A stretch of 64,000 bases of DNA from Nitrospirota bacterium (GTDB lineage Bacteria > Nitrospirota > Thermodesulfovibrionia > Thermodesulfovibrionales > JdFR-88), in assembly GCA_021789215.1 (NCBI GenBank), contig JAJYJS010000002.1:67762-131761 (forward strand), read 5' to 3'. This document shows, piece after piece, positions 37,273 through 47,762 of the stretch. Under the pieces are notes generated by a model. The model was given only the letters and a program-made list of their open reading frames with translations. It did no database searches and was not told the DNA's origin. Position 1 is the stretch's first letter, and every line of letters starts with the position of its first letter. Position numbers and translations under genes: made by a program.

Positions 37273-37578
37273 TTGATTGGCGGCGGCACGTCTGAGGAAA
37301 GAAGAAAGCAGCGCAGAGACCTTATCACCGTTCCCATCAGTTACAGCTACGCCAGCCTGAACGACTCCGGGACCTACAAAAGCCTGACCACTAACGGGAT
37401 AACCCTGAACATAAGCGATTCAGGAATGTGCTTCTACACCCACGTGAGGCTCGACGAGGGCCTGCCCGTGAATGTCTCAAGCCGGGCCATATGGGACACC
37501 CAAAAAAAAGGCGTCATCAAATGGTGCAGGAAGATAACCGAGGAGCTTTACAGGGTGGGACTCTCGCTGCTTCAATGA
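37273..37578 (+). CDS. PilZ-domain protein (putative c-di-GMP receptor)
   Basis: 101 aa with a TTG start preceded by GGAGGGG at good spacing. The protein is a single PilZ domain. The N-terminal RRKQRRD supplies the RxxxR loop, and LNISDSGMCFYTH supplies the D/NxSxxG motif, so c-di-GMP binding is likely. No other domain is attached, so it probably acts as a small adaptor. HD-GYP phosphodiesterase genes at 45447 and 54521-56795 supply the matching turnover side. The gene is alone between ald and hsp20. Confidence 0.85.
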   Translation: MIGGGTSEERRKQRRDLITVPISYSYASLNDSGTYKSLTTNGITLNISDSGMCFYTHVRLDEGLPVNVSSRAIWDTQKKGVIKWCRKITEELYRVGLSLLQ

Positions 37579-37579
37579 C

Positions 37580-37618
37580 AAAAACGGACACAAATTAAAA
37601 GGGATGCCTTAGTGTCCG
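37580..37618 (-). terminator. Terminator behind hsp20
   Basis: Stem CGGACAC (37585-37591) with GTGTCCG (37612-37618), loop of 20 bases, and a run of five T on the minus strand (37584-37580). It starts right after the hsp20 stop codon. Confidence 0.65.
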
Positions 37619-38104
37619 CTACTCTACCGTAATCTTCTGTTTCTTCTTTTTGGCCTCTTCCGTCTTGGGTATTTTTATCTCCAGCACGCCGTCTTTGAAC
37701 TTAGCCTTTGACCTGTCCGCCTGCACGTCGGTGGGGAGCGTGAAGGAACGGCTGAACGACCCGAACGAGCGCTCCAGCCTGAAATAGTCTTTCTTCTCCA
37801 CCTTCTCTTCTTTCTTCTTTTCACCGGAAATCGTGAGCATATGGTCAGTTATGTTGACGTCAATGTCGTCTTTGGCCATGCCGGGCAGCTCGGCCTTGAG
37901 CACTACGTCGTCGCCTTCCTCGTAAACGTCCACGGATGGGAGTTCGGGCATTTCCTCCGGCTCGGCAAAAGGCCAGAACCGCCTTCTGCCCATCACCTGT
38001 TCGAACATCCTCTCCATCTCCCTGAAAGGGGATATCTCGAACGGCGCCCTCCACGGCGCCAGTTCCTTTATGCCTCCTTCCTTCTCCTTCTTCTCTTTGG
38101 GCAT
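37619..38104 (-). CDS. Small heat-shock protein (Hsp20/alpha-crystallin family)
   Basis: 161 aa. The alpha-crystallin domain runs from about 55 to 150: LPSVDVYEEGDDVVLKAELPG, then IDVNITDHMLTISGEKKKE and FGSFSRSFTLPTDV. The family GVLEIKIPK motif follows (A/GxLxxxxPK type), and a basic tail ends in KKKKQKITVE. It is an ATP-independent holdase that binds unfolding proteins. A single gene with its own terminator. The upstream region has a TTGACA box and a GATAAT box but no CIRCE element that I can see. Confidence 0.96.
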   Translation of the reverse strand: MPKEKKEKEGGIKELAPWRAPFEISPFREMERMFEQVMGRRRFWPFAEPEEMPELPSVDVYEEGDDVVLKAELPGMAKDDIDVNITDHMLTISGEKKKEEKVEKKDYFRLERSFGSFSRSFTLPTDVQADRSKAKFKDGVLEIKIPKTEEAKKKKQKITVE

Positions 38105-38142
38105 GATTACCTCCTATCCCTACAGGCATCCCTTGCTATTCA

Positions 38143-38169
38143 ATTATCATGCGCCCCTTGCGCTGTCAA
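38143..38169 (-). promoter_or_regulatory. Probable hsp20 promoter
   Basis: Minus strand: TTGACA (38169-38164) and GATAAT (38148-38143), spacing 15. The spacing is short, but a leader of about 30 bases with GGAGG before the ATG follows. Confidence 0.45.
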
Positions 38170-38181
38170 GGGAGCCTCTCT

Positions 38182-38211
38182 TTTACTTTTTCAGCCGTTA
38201 TAGGCTAGAAT
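38182..38211 (+). promoter_or_regulatory. Promoter of the sulfatase-family gene
   Basis: TTTACT (38182-38187), 18-base spacer, TAGAAT (38206-38211). Predicted mRNA start 38217-38219 coincides with the ATG at 38219, and no Shine-Dalgarno precedes it. A leaderless mRNA is likely. Confidence 0.5.
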
Positions 38212-38218
38212 TGCCGCT

Positions 38219-40102
38219 ATGCCGGCAAAACCCTCCGGAGGGAGAAAACTCAAACAAAGCAAAGGCAAAAAGGGGCAGGGGATAAGCCTCGTCCTCCTGT
38301 TTTTGCTCAATACGGCGCTTTCGCTCCTCATAGGACGCAAGTTCTTTATTCACGGGGGCAGCGCGGGGCCTGCCGAAATATTGCAGTTCGCGGCGCACTT
38401 CCTCTCGCTGAACATGGCCGTGGCCGTCCTGCTGCTGCCCTTCTCCATATTCCTGAGGAGGGCGCTTAAATACCCGGCCTTTCTTTTGTACTGGCTTTTG
38501 CAGGTCTTTCTCTTCCTGGACTCAATAGTGTATGGCATCTTCCATTTCCACATAAACTCGCTTGTCATCAACATGATCACGACCGAAGGTTTTTCTGATT
38601 CCGTCGTATTCGGCAGGGCCACGGTCCTGTCCTTTGCGCTCAAGGCGGCCCTCCTGTTTTTTGCCGAACTGGCCTTCATTTATATTTCCATCCGCACGGC
38701 GGGACGGCTTGGCTGGAAGGCCAGGACGGCAATCGTGGCCATATGCCTTCTGGCCGTGGCCGCAGACAAGGTAGTCTATGCGCTTGGCGACATGTACAAC
38801 GTGCAGTCCATAACAAGGGCGATGCGCCTCTATCCTCTTTATCAGCCCCTCAAGGCGGACAGGACAATATCGAGGATATTCGGGCTCAAGGTGAAGAAGG
38901 AAGACCAGTTGAGGATATCGGCGCACGGCGGCCTTCTCGATTACCCCAGGAGACCCCTCGTGATGGGCCCAAACAGGCCCCGTCAGCTTCCCAATGTCGT
39001 GATAATAGCGGTGGAGGGCTTCAGGTGGGACATGCTGAGCCCCGATATCACGCCCAACCTGTGGAAATTCGCAAAATCGAATGTAAATTTCAGGCACCAT
39101 TACAGCGGGGGCAACGGGTCGAGGGCAGGGGTGTTTTCGCTCCTTTACGGGCTCCAGGGCTCTTACTGGCAGCCTGTGCTGATAGAGAGGAAACCTCCCG
39201 TGCTTATCGACACGCTCCTCAAACTGGGGTACGACTTCAAGGTGCTCTCCGCGACGAAACTTACTTTCCCTGAGTTCAGGAAGACGGCGTTCGTCCAGAT
39301 ACCGCAGTTTATAGAAGACGATTATCCGGCAAAGGACGGCCCAGGCCGTGACAGCGTGATGGCGGAAAAATTCATAAATTTCGTCTCGGAAAGAAACAGC
39401 CGCTCCCGGCCTTTCTTCTCTTTCATGTTCTTCAACGCCTCTCACCAGCCATATCAATATCCTCCGGGATTCGAGCGGTTCAAGCCCGTTGCCCGGGATA
39501 TAAACTACATTAAAGGCATATCCAGGGCGGGCATCTCCGGGCTTAAGAACCGCTACATGAACGCGCTCTATTTCGACGATTCGCTCTTCGGGCGGATTTT
39601 CGATGCGCTCAACAGGAAAGGCCTGATGAAAAACACGATCCTCGTGATAACGGGAGACCACGGAGAGGAATTTTACGAGCAGGGGTATTTCGGCCACACC
39701 AGCTCCTTTGACGATTACGAGACCAGGACGGCCTTCGTCATGCACATGCCGGGAGACAAATACAAAGGCATGGCCGTAACCAGGCTGACCAGCCACCTTG
39801 ACGTGGTCCCAACAATCCTCACCGCCCTGGGTTATACGAACGACCCGGAGGACTACTCGCAGGGCATACCCCTTTTCGCCCCTCACAAAAGGCACTCCTA
39901 TGTGTTTTCCGCCGGATGGGACAGGCTGTGCATGATAGATAACGACGTAAAGGTGGTCTTCGGCACCGAGACATACAGGACCATCTTCGATGTGCTGGCT
40001 TCGTCGACTTATAAGCCGGTCAAAAACCCAGGTATTTTTTTGGGCCAGAAAAAGGCCGAGATGTCCGACGTGCTGAAGAAGATGTCAGAGTTCTACAGGT
40101 AG
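38219..40102 (+). CDS. YejM/PbgA-like membrane sulfatase-family protein
   Basis: 627 aa. A basic N-terminus (MPAKPSGGRKLKQSKGKKGQ) is followed by five membrane helices (about 22-42, 62-82, 90-112, 125-150, 165-185). A periplasmic sulfatase/alkaline-phosphatase-fold domain spans about 255-600. Motifs: VVIIAVEGFRWDML, the nucleophile-loop GGNGSRAGVFSLLYGL, ITGDHGEEFYEQG and HLDVVPTIL. The layout equals YejM (PbgA/LapC), which monitors lipopolysaccharide amount. The position that is Thr in E. coli YejM (GNTTDNGIF) reads Ser here, and the first acidic ligand is Glu instead of Asp, so enzymatic activity is uncertain. Confidence 0.88.
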   Translation: MPAKPSGGRKLKQSKGKKGQGISLVLLFLLNTALSLLIGRKFFIHGGSAGPAEILQFAAHFLSLNMAVAVLLLPFSIFLRRALKYPAFLLYWLLQVFLFLDSIVYGIFHFHINSLVINMITTEGFSDSVVFGRATVLSFALKAALLFFAELAFIYISIRTAGRLGWKARTAIVAICLLAVAADKVVYALGDMYNVQSITRAMRLYPLYQPLKADRTISRIFGLKVKKEDQLRISAHGGLLDYPRRPLVMGPNRPRQLPNVVIIAVEGFRWDMLSPDITPNLWKFAKSNVNFRHHYSGGNGSRAGVFSLLYGLQGSYWQPVLIERKPPVLIDTLLKLGYDFKVLSATKLTFPEFRKTAFVQIPQFIEDDYPAKDGPGRDSVMAEKFINFVSERNSRSRPFFSFMFFNASHQPYQYPPGFERFKPVARDINYIKGISRAGISGLKNRYMNALYFDDSLFGRIFDALNRKGLMKNTILVITGDHGEEFYEQGYFGHTSSFDDYETRTAFVMHMPGDKYKGMAVTRLTSHLDVVPTILTALGYTNDPEDYSQGIPLFAPHKRHSYVFSAGWDRLCMIDNDVKVVFGTETYRTIFDVLASSTYKPVKNPGIFLGQKKAEMSDVLKKMSEFYR

Positions 40103-40160
40103 AAAGGTTTTTTTCAAAGGCGGGTTTTTCTTTTGTCCTGCGATGAGCCGCGTTAAAAAA

Positions 40161-43608
<3,448 letters not shown>

Positions 43609-43612
43609 AAAA

Positions 43613-44713
43613 CTAGGCGGGATGGTTCACGACAAGGCCGAACACTATATACAGGAAGTAAAACAGGCCGCCTGAAAGCAGCAGCCACGCCGGAATTTTA
43701 TTCTTGAGCGAAACGACTACGGCTATCAGCGCGGTCATCAGGATGACTGAAAAGATGTTCAGCAGCTCGATTCCGCCGATTGACCAGTCCGTGAACAGAA
43801 GCCCTATTGAAACCGGGATGGTCGATTGAAAGACCACGGCCCCCGTGATGTTGGCAAGGGCCAGGGTATCCTTGCCCTTCAGCGTCCAGCTTATCGAGTT
43901 GAACTTCTCCGGGAGCTCCGTGGCAAACGGCACTATTAAAAGCGAGAGCACAAGCGGAGAAACACCCGACCTGACCGAAAGAAGCGATATGTAATCCACA
44001 AAAAGAAAAGCCCCCGCGACAATAAAGGCCAGCCCCACTACAACCTGGAGGCCTATCCAGACAGCCCTTTTGGGGTAGCCGAGGAACGCCCCGAAGTGGA
44101 AGTTTTCAGCGAACTGCTCGCCCTCCTCCGCCTCGTGCCTGAGCGAATAATAAAAAAAGAGGGCATATGAGATAAGGAGGACAGCCGCCCCAATGTGATT
44201 GAACAGGCTCTTGTGCAGAAGCGATGCGGCAAGCACCACCGCCATCGTAAGCAGGATGAATTTCAGCTCGAACCAGAGGGCCTTCATATTGGCCCCAAGC
44301 TCTGCTCTGGGGCTTTTTTTCATGAGCTTGCGGACAAGCACGGTGATGCCCAGAAGGAACATGGCCAGAGTGCTTAACATGAAAGGCGCACCGAGTATCG
44401 CGCCCACCGCGATACCCTCCCTGTGTTGGGCCTTCCCGAACAGGAGCGCAAGCACCGGGACGATGGTCTCCGGCAGCGCCGTGCCGACTGCGGCAAGAAG
44501 GCTCCCGACCGTCGCGTGGGAAAGGTTCAGCCTGTCTCCCAGGTGTTCCACGCCGTTTGCAAAGAGCTCGCACCCGCCGAGGATTATAAGCATGCCCAGG
44601 AGAAGCGAAACTATCATCATGAAATACGAGGGGGATGAATTGGCCATGCCGGCAAGGGCCCTGGTAAGCACGAATATGACTGCAAGGACAAATGTCAGGA
44701 TCATGTGGCGCAT
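43613..44713 (-). CDS. Sodium/calcium antiporter-like CaCA-family protein
   Basis: 366 aa with about 11 membrane helices. The two inverted alpha repeats are visible as LSHATVGSLLAAVGTALPET (about 64-83) and SPLVLSLLIVPFATELPEKFNS (about 250-272), each with the conserved acid of CaCA exchangers. The second repeat has PFATELPE where canonical exchangers have A/GT(S)xPE, a common variant of the YrbG-like group. A cytoplasmic loop separates the halves. It exchanges cations across the inner membrane; the ion is not decided. Convergent to moeA with a 4-base gap. Confidence 0.88.
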   Translation of the reverse strand: MRHMILTFVLAVIFVLTRALAGMANSSPSYFMMIVSLLLGMLIILGGCELFANGVEHLGDRLNLSHATVGSLLAAVGTALPETIVPVLALLFGKAQHREGIAVGAILGAPFMLSTLAMFLLGITVLVRKLMKKSPRAELGANMKALWFELKFILLTMAVVLAASLLHKSLFNHIGAAVLLISYALFFYYSLRHEAEEGEQFAENFHFGAFLGYPKRAVWIGLQVVVGLAFIVAGAFLFVDYISLLSVRSGVSPLVLSLLIVPFATELPEKFNSISWTLKGKDTLALANITGAVVFQSTIPVSIGLLFTDWSIGGIELLNIFSVILMTALIAVVVSLKNKIPAWLLLSGGLFYFLYIVFGLVVNHPA

Positions 44714-44750
44714 GGATAACCTAGTTTAACAGGACTTGGACAGATAATTC

Positions 44751-44773
44751 CAAAACACCCGCCCCCAGCGGGT
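44751..44773 (-). terminator. Small hairpin behind scpB
   Basis: Stem ACCCGC (44757-44762) with GCGGGT (44768-44773) and loop of 5 bases. On the minus strand it is followed by GTTTTG, and on the plus strand by CTTTTT. It sits just after the scpB stop codon. Confidence 0.45.
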
Positions 44774-44778
44774 CTTTT

Positions 44779-45306
44779 TCAGACGGCCTCTCCCCTCTCC
44801 AACTCCTTGAGTGTTGGAAGCTCCGTGAGGTCTTTCAGCCCGAAGTGCATCAGGAACTCCTGCGTGGTGCCGTAAAGGAGCGGCTTCCCCGGAGCCTCTT
44901 TCCGGCCCACTATCTTCACGAAACGCCTGTCCAGCAGGGTCTTGAAAACCCCGTCGGAGTTCACGCCGCGCAGCACGTCGACCTCGGCCTTCGTTATCGG
45001 CTGTTTGTACGCGATTATGGCCAGGGTTTCCAGCGAGGCCGGGGAAAGCTTCTGGGGCGGGGCCGCCCTCAGCTTTCTTGCCCATTCGGAATGCTCCGGG
45101 TTCGTGTGCATCTGAAAGCCCCCGGCTATCCCGGATACAAGCATCCCGGCTGACCGCTCCCGGTACTCGGCCCTCAATTCGTCAAGTATGTCCGTTATCT
45201 CGGTCTCGGCAAGCCCGGTGGCGTCCTTGATGTCCTGAATGCGCAAGGGCTCTCCCGCAACGAACAGGAGCGCCTCAATCGATGCCTTTTTGTTAATTTC
45301 CATCAT
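44779..45306 (-). CDS. scpB: Segregation and condensation protein B
   Basis: 175 aa from the first of two adjacent ATGs (45306; the second gives 174). Two winged-helix domains are visible: KASIEALLFVAGEPLRIQDI, and ASLETLAIIAYKQPITKAEV, the ScpB family signature, followed by VDVLRGVNSDGVFKTLLDR. It is a kleisin-interacting subunit of the SMC-ScpAB chromosome condensation complex. scpA, normally next door, is not in this window. The frame is open upstream of the ATG but not family-like there. A short hairpin follows the stop codon. Confidence 0.95.
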   Translation of the reverse strand: MMEINKKASIEALLFVAGEPLRIQDIKDATGLAETEITDILDELRAEYRERSAGMLVSGIAGGFQMHTNPEHSEWARKLRAAPPQKLSPASLETLAIIAYKQPITKAEVDVLRGVNSDGVFKTLLDRRFVKIVGRKEAPGKPLLYGTTQEFLMHFGLKDLTELPTLKELERGEAV

Positions 45307-45407
45307 GAAAATATACCAGAAAGGCAGCAGAAAATAAAAATCAACGCGCCGCATACCCGCACCGGAATCCCAGCCTGAAATTGTAGATTCATAGTGCAAG
45401 TTTTTTC

Positions 45408-45437
45408 TTGACATACATATATTTCTTCTATTATTCT
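45408..45437 (+). promoter_or_regulatory. Promoter of the stand-alone HD-GYP gene
   Basis: TTGACA (45408-45413), 18-base spacer, TATTCT (45432-45437). Predicted start at about 45444, only a few bases before the TTG start codon at 45447. Confidence 0.5.
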
Positions 45438-45446
45438 TAAACCGTT

Positions 45447-46040
45447 TTGAACGGCAAAAAATCCTTAATCGAAACAGAGTTAGCAGATAAAGTTCAAGCC
45501 CTTTCTCAGGCCATGGTGGAAAAGTCCCCATGGACAAACTGCCATTCCGCAAGAGTTACGGAATACGCGCTTGCCATTGGGCGTGCGATTGGCCTTTCAG
45601 AGGCCAATCTTTCCACGCTTAAAATCGCGAGCCTCCTGCACGACATAGGGAAGATAGACACCTGCGCATCGGTTCTGGAAAAAAAGGGCGGACTCAACCA
45701 TAAGGAATTCGAACTTGTAAAGATGCATCCGGTTACCGGCTCGGAGATGCTGGGCAATCTCGAAAGCCTCTCGCATGTATCTCTGATAGTAAAGCACCAC
45801 CACGAGCGGTATGACGGAAACGGGTACCCGGACGGGCTCTGCGGAGACGAGATACCCTTTCTGTCCCGGATACTCCACGTCGCCGACGCGTTCGACTCCA
45901 TGACGGCTGACAGGCCTTATCGCAAAGCCCCCGGCAGACGGTATGCCATTTCCGAGCTTGTAAACGGTTCCGGCAGGCAGTTCGACCCCGACGTAGTCGA
46001 GGCCTTCCTGGACATAGCCGGCGCAATCCCTCTTTATTAA
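45447..46040 (+). CDS. Stand-alone HD-GYP domain phosphodiesterase
   Basis: 197 aa with a TTG start; an ATG at 45513 (residue 23) just before the domain is an alternative. The whole protein is one HD-GYP domain: metal-binding LLHDIGKID (His65, Asp66), the MHPVTGSEML His, and the diagnostic HHHERYDGNGYP (117-128). It should hydrolyse c-di-GMP to pGpG or GMP. There is no receiver domain, so control must be by expression or by a partner. No ribosome-binding site is seen and the promoter lies just upstream. Confidence 0.88.
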   Translation: MNGKKSLIETELADKVQALSQAMVEKSPWTNCHSARVTEYALAIGRAIGLSEANLSTLKIASLLHDIGKIDTCASVLEKKGGLNHKEFELVKMHPVTGSEMLGNLESLSHVSLIVKHHHERYDGNGYPDGLCGDEIPFLSRILHVADAFDSMTADRPYRKAPGRRYAISELVNGSGRQFDPDVVEAFLDIAGAIPLY

Positions 46041-46053
46041 CCGCTATTAATCG

Positions 46054-46082
46054 TTGACAGCCTGTTTTTTTTAACTTAAAGT
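46054..46082 (+). promoter_or_regulatory. Promoter of the rubredoxin/ferritin-like operon
   Basis: TTGACA (46054-46059), 17-base spacer, TAAAGT (46077-46082), the same boxes and spacing as in the tetR promoter. The leader is about 29 bases and contains GGGGAGG. No clear PerR or Fur palindrome is recognised. Confidence 0.6.
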
Positions 46083-46117
46083 GATTTATATACTACCGCC
46101 GGGGAGGTTTTTTCTTG

Positions 46118-46276
46118 ATGGACAAATGGCGCTGCGTCATCTGCGGATACATCTATGAGCCGGAAAACGGCGACCCTGACAGCGGCATCACCCCCGGGAC
46201 CCCATTTGAGGAACTCCCCGAAGACTGGATATGCCCCGTCTGCGGAGTAGGCAAGGACCAATTCGAAAAGATATGA
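46118..46276 (+). CDS. Rubredoxin
   Basis: 52 aa, typical rubredoxin size. Four iron ligands: Cys6 and Cys9 ([16 protein letters not shown]) and Cys39 and Cys42 ([15 protein letters not shown]), with the conserved aromatic residues between them. It is a one-electron carrier in the cytoplasm. A GGGGAGG ribosome-binding site precedes the ATG. The stop codon overlaps the ATG of the ferritin-like gene (ATGA), so both are made together. This fits an electron donor for peroxide or superoxide reduction. Confidence 0.96.
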   Translation: MDKWRCVICGYIYEPENGDPDSGITPGTPFEELPEDWICPVCGVGKDQFEKI

Positions 46277-46782
46277 GGGAAATGGACCCCGTACAGTTGG
46301 CTATAAAAAGCGAGCAGGACGCGATAGAGTTCTACAGGCAAGCGGCCGAAAGGACGAGCCATCCCGTGGGAAAGAAGATGTTTCTGTCCATCGTCGAGGA
46401 CGAGAAGAGGCACCTGGAGATATTCAGCGCCATGTTCAGGGGAATGGATATGAAGGTGGAGGGGATAAGCCCGATTGAGCGGATAAAGACCGTCTTCGAA
46501 GAGAACAGGGGGTTTATGCTCCAGAAAATAAAGGCCACTACTGACGAACTGGACGCGCTGAAGATCGCCATGCAAATGGAGAGGGAAAGCGTCAATTCCT
46601 ACGAGAAGGCCTCACAGGAGGCCCGCAATTCAAGGGAAAAGGCCATCTTCGAACGGCTGGCAAAGGAAGAAAACGAACATTTCACCATATTCACGAACAC
46701 TTACGAGTTCCTTGTGGATTCCGGCAACTGGTTCATGTGGGAGGAACACAGCATGGTTGACGGGGGGACCCCCTGGGCCTGA
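46273..46782 (+). CDS. Rubrerythrin-like ferritin-family diiron protein
   Basis: 169 aa from the ATG at 46273 that overlaps the rubredoxin stop. A four-helix bundle with two diiron half-sites is predicted: [14 protein letters not shown] with [10 protein letters not shown] (ExxH at Glu44/His47), and [14 protein letters not shown] with [10 protein letters not shown]. There is no C-terminal rubredoxin domain; that function is supplied by the separate upstream gene. Proteins of this type reduce hydrogen peroxide in anaerobes. The tail [20 protein letters not shown] is typical of the subgroup. Frames upstream of 46273 are not credible. Confidence 0.92.
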   Translation: MREMDPVQLAIKSEQDAIEFYRQAAERTSHPVGKKMFLSIVEDEKRHLEIFSAMFRGMDMKVEGISPIERIKTVFEENRGFMLQKIKATTDELDALKIAMQMERESVNSYEKASQEARNSREKAIFERLAKEENEHFTIFTNTYEFLVDSGNWFMWEEHSMVDGGTPWA

Positions 46783-46800
46783 GTTTTTTACCTTTATTTT

Positions 46801-46971
46801 TTACCAGCAGAAAACCCGGTCGGCCCTTTCCATCTCCTCAAGCAGTTCTTCCGCATTAAAAAGTCCCCTGTAAAGCTCGAATACGCGGACGTCGTTTGCT
46901 TTTTTGTGCGCCTCGATGACACCCTTTGCCAAATCGTCAGGCTCTGTCTTAAGGACGTGGACTATCTTCAT
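46801..46971 (-). CDS. 56-aa DsrH/TusB-like short protein
   Basis: A short reading frame whose ATG overlaps the stop of the next upstream gene (46971-46973). The protein starts MKIVHVLKTEPDDLAKGVIE and ends RADRVFCW. The N-terminal beta strand and helix and the aromatic C-terminus resemble DsrH/TusB, but the middle is much shorter than in TusB (about 95 aa). Functional assignment is weak. It is the last of three translationally coupled genes. In Dsr/Tus systems the D/E, C/F and B/H proteins form a sulfur-relay hexamer. Confidence 0.65.
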   Translation of the reverse strand: MKIVHVLKTEPDDLAKGVIEAHKKANDVRVFELYRGLFNAEELLEEMERADRVFCW

Positions 46972-47234
46972 CAGTATGCTATCACCCTGTCATAGCCAAG
47001 GAGGATTTCGGAGAACCTATCCGCCTCCACCCGGCTAAAACCTTCGACATCTGAAAGCGCGTAAAACCCTGCCTTCATCTCCCTGAGCATCTCAAGGTTC
47101 ATTGCGTTCTGGCTTGTGGGCTCAGGCGGGCAGACCGTCAGATAGACATCCACCTTGTCGTCCATTAAGGTCAGCCCCAGCGCCATCCTCAGCGCCTCCT
47201 CCGTCCTTTGCCTGACAAGGACCGCTATCTTCAT
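46971..47234 (-). CDS. DsrE/DsrF-like small protein
   Basis: 87 aa from the ATG at 47234; an in-frame TTG at 47252 overlaps the upstream stop and is also possible. It starts MKIAVLVRQRTEEALRMALG and contains VDVYLTVCPPEP, the strand-helix-strand pattern of the DsrE fold with one Cys. It ends SEILLGYDRVIAY. No catalytic assignment is possible. It is the middle gene of a three-gene group with start/stop overlaps on both sides, so fixed stoichiometry is likely. Confidence 0.7.
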   Translation of the reverse strand: MKIAVLVRQRTEEALRMALGLTLMDDKVDVYLTVCPPEPTSQNAMNLEMLREMKAGFYALSDVEGFSRVEADRFSEILLGYDRVIAY

Positions 47235-47248
47235 CAAGAGATTCCCAT

Positions 47249-47536
47249 TCAAAAAACCAGGAGCCTTTCCGTGCCCCTGACCATCCTGATGTTGTCGTAC
47301 TGGCTTCCGGAATGGATTTCAGCCGGGGGCTCGATGCCCCGCTGGCCCCTGTTCAGGTCGCAGATATTGACCTTCACATCCCCGGCCAGTGAGGCGAACT
47401 CCCGGTCATTTGCCAGGTGGCACCCATCGTCCATCATGAACACAGTGACCTCGTCGCCCCTTTTGAGAGCGGCCCGGATGACAGGGATTATGTATCCCCT
47501 GTATTCAGCCTTTGTTATAAGGACGCCCAGCTTCAT
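47249..47536 (-). CDS. DsrE-family protein
   Basis: 95 aa, best match of the trio to DsrE/TusD: MKLGVLITKAEYRGYIIPVI, RGDEVTVFMMDDGCHLAN with a Cys at the position where sulfur-carrier members have theirs, and VKVNICDLNRG with a second Cys. DsrE-fold proteins accept persulfide sulfur or bind small effectors. First gene of the trio. A perfect TATAAT box ends 7 bases before the ATG, so the mRNA is probably leaderless. Confidence 0.75.
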   Translation of the reverse strand: MKLGVLITKAEYRGYIIPVIRAALKRGDEVTVFMMDDGCHLANDREFASLAGDVKVNICDLNRGQRGIEPPAEIHSGSQYDNIRMVRGTERLLVF

Positions 47537-47542
47537 GGGTTC

Positions 47543-47548
47543 ATTATA
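47543..47548 (-). promoter_or_regulatory. -10 box of the DsrE-like operon
   Basis: TATAAT on the minus strand, with the predicted +1 at the A of the ATG (47536). No clear -35 box and no ribosome-binding site. The about 210 bases between here and the PEPCK-like gene are extremely AT-rich and hold no gene. Confidence 0.5.
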
Positions 47549-47701
47549 TCAGAACGCTGAAAAGTGCTCTCCAATAAAAAATAAATAAAAATATTTATTA
47601 TTATTTTTAGACCGGGAAAAGGCTATTTCTTGAAAAATTTTTCATTTTTGAGGCAATTTTCCGAAAAAAATTAACCAAATGAAAAAAATTTCATAAAAAA
47701 A

Positions 47702-47730
47702 TTGACTTATCCGTAAATCTTCTATAAGAA
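47702..47730 (+). promoter_or_regulatory. Promoter of the PEPCK-like gene
   Basis: TTGACT (47702-47707), then TATAAG at spacing 15 or TAAGAA at spacing 17, in an AT-rich region with long A runs upstream that could act as an UP element. The leader contains GGAGG 11 bases before the ATG. Confidence 0.45.
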
Positions 47731-47762
47731 TATATCAAAGCTTTTTGGAGGATAAAAAACAG

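Noticed and set aside
38522-39895. Minus-strand open frame of 457 codons
   Set aside because: Antisense to the YejM-like sulfatase gene and without family features.
44757-44773. Plus-strand terminator for the moeA transcript
   Set aside because: The hairpin lies more than 1 kb behind the moeA stop and beyond the opposite-strand antiporter gene. It fits better as the end of scpB.
47549-47700. Possible riboswitch in the AT-rich leader before the PEPCK-like gene
   Set aside because: No conserved aptamer core or paired elements could be recognised; it looks like an AT-rich promoter region.
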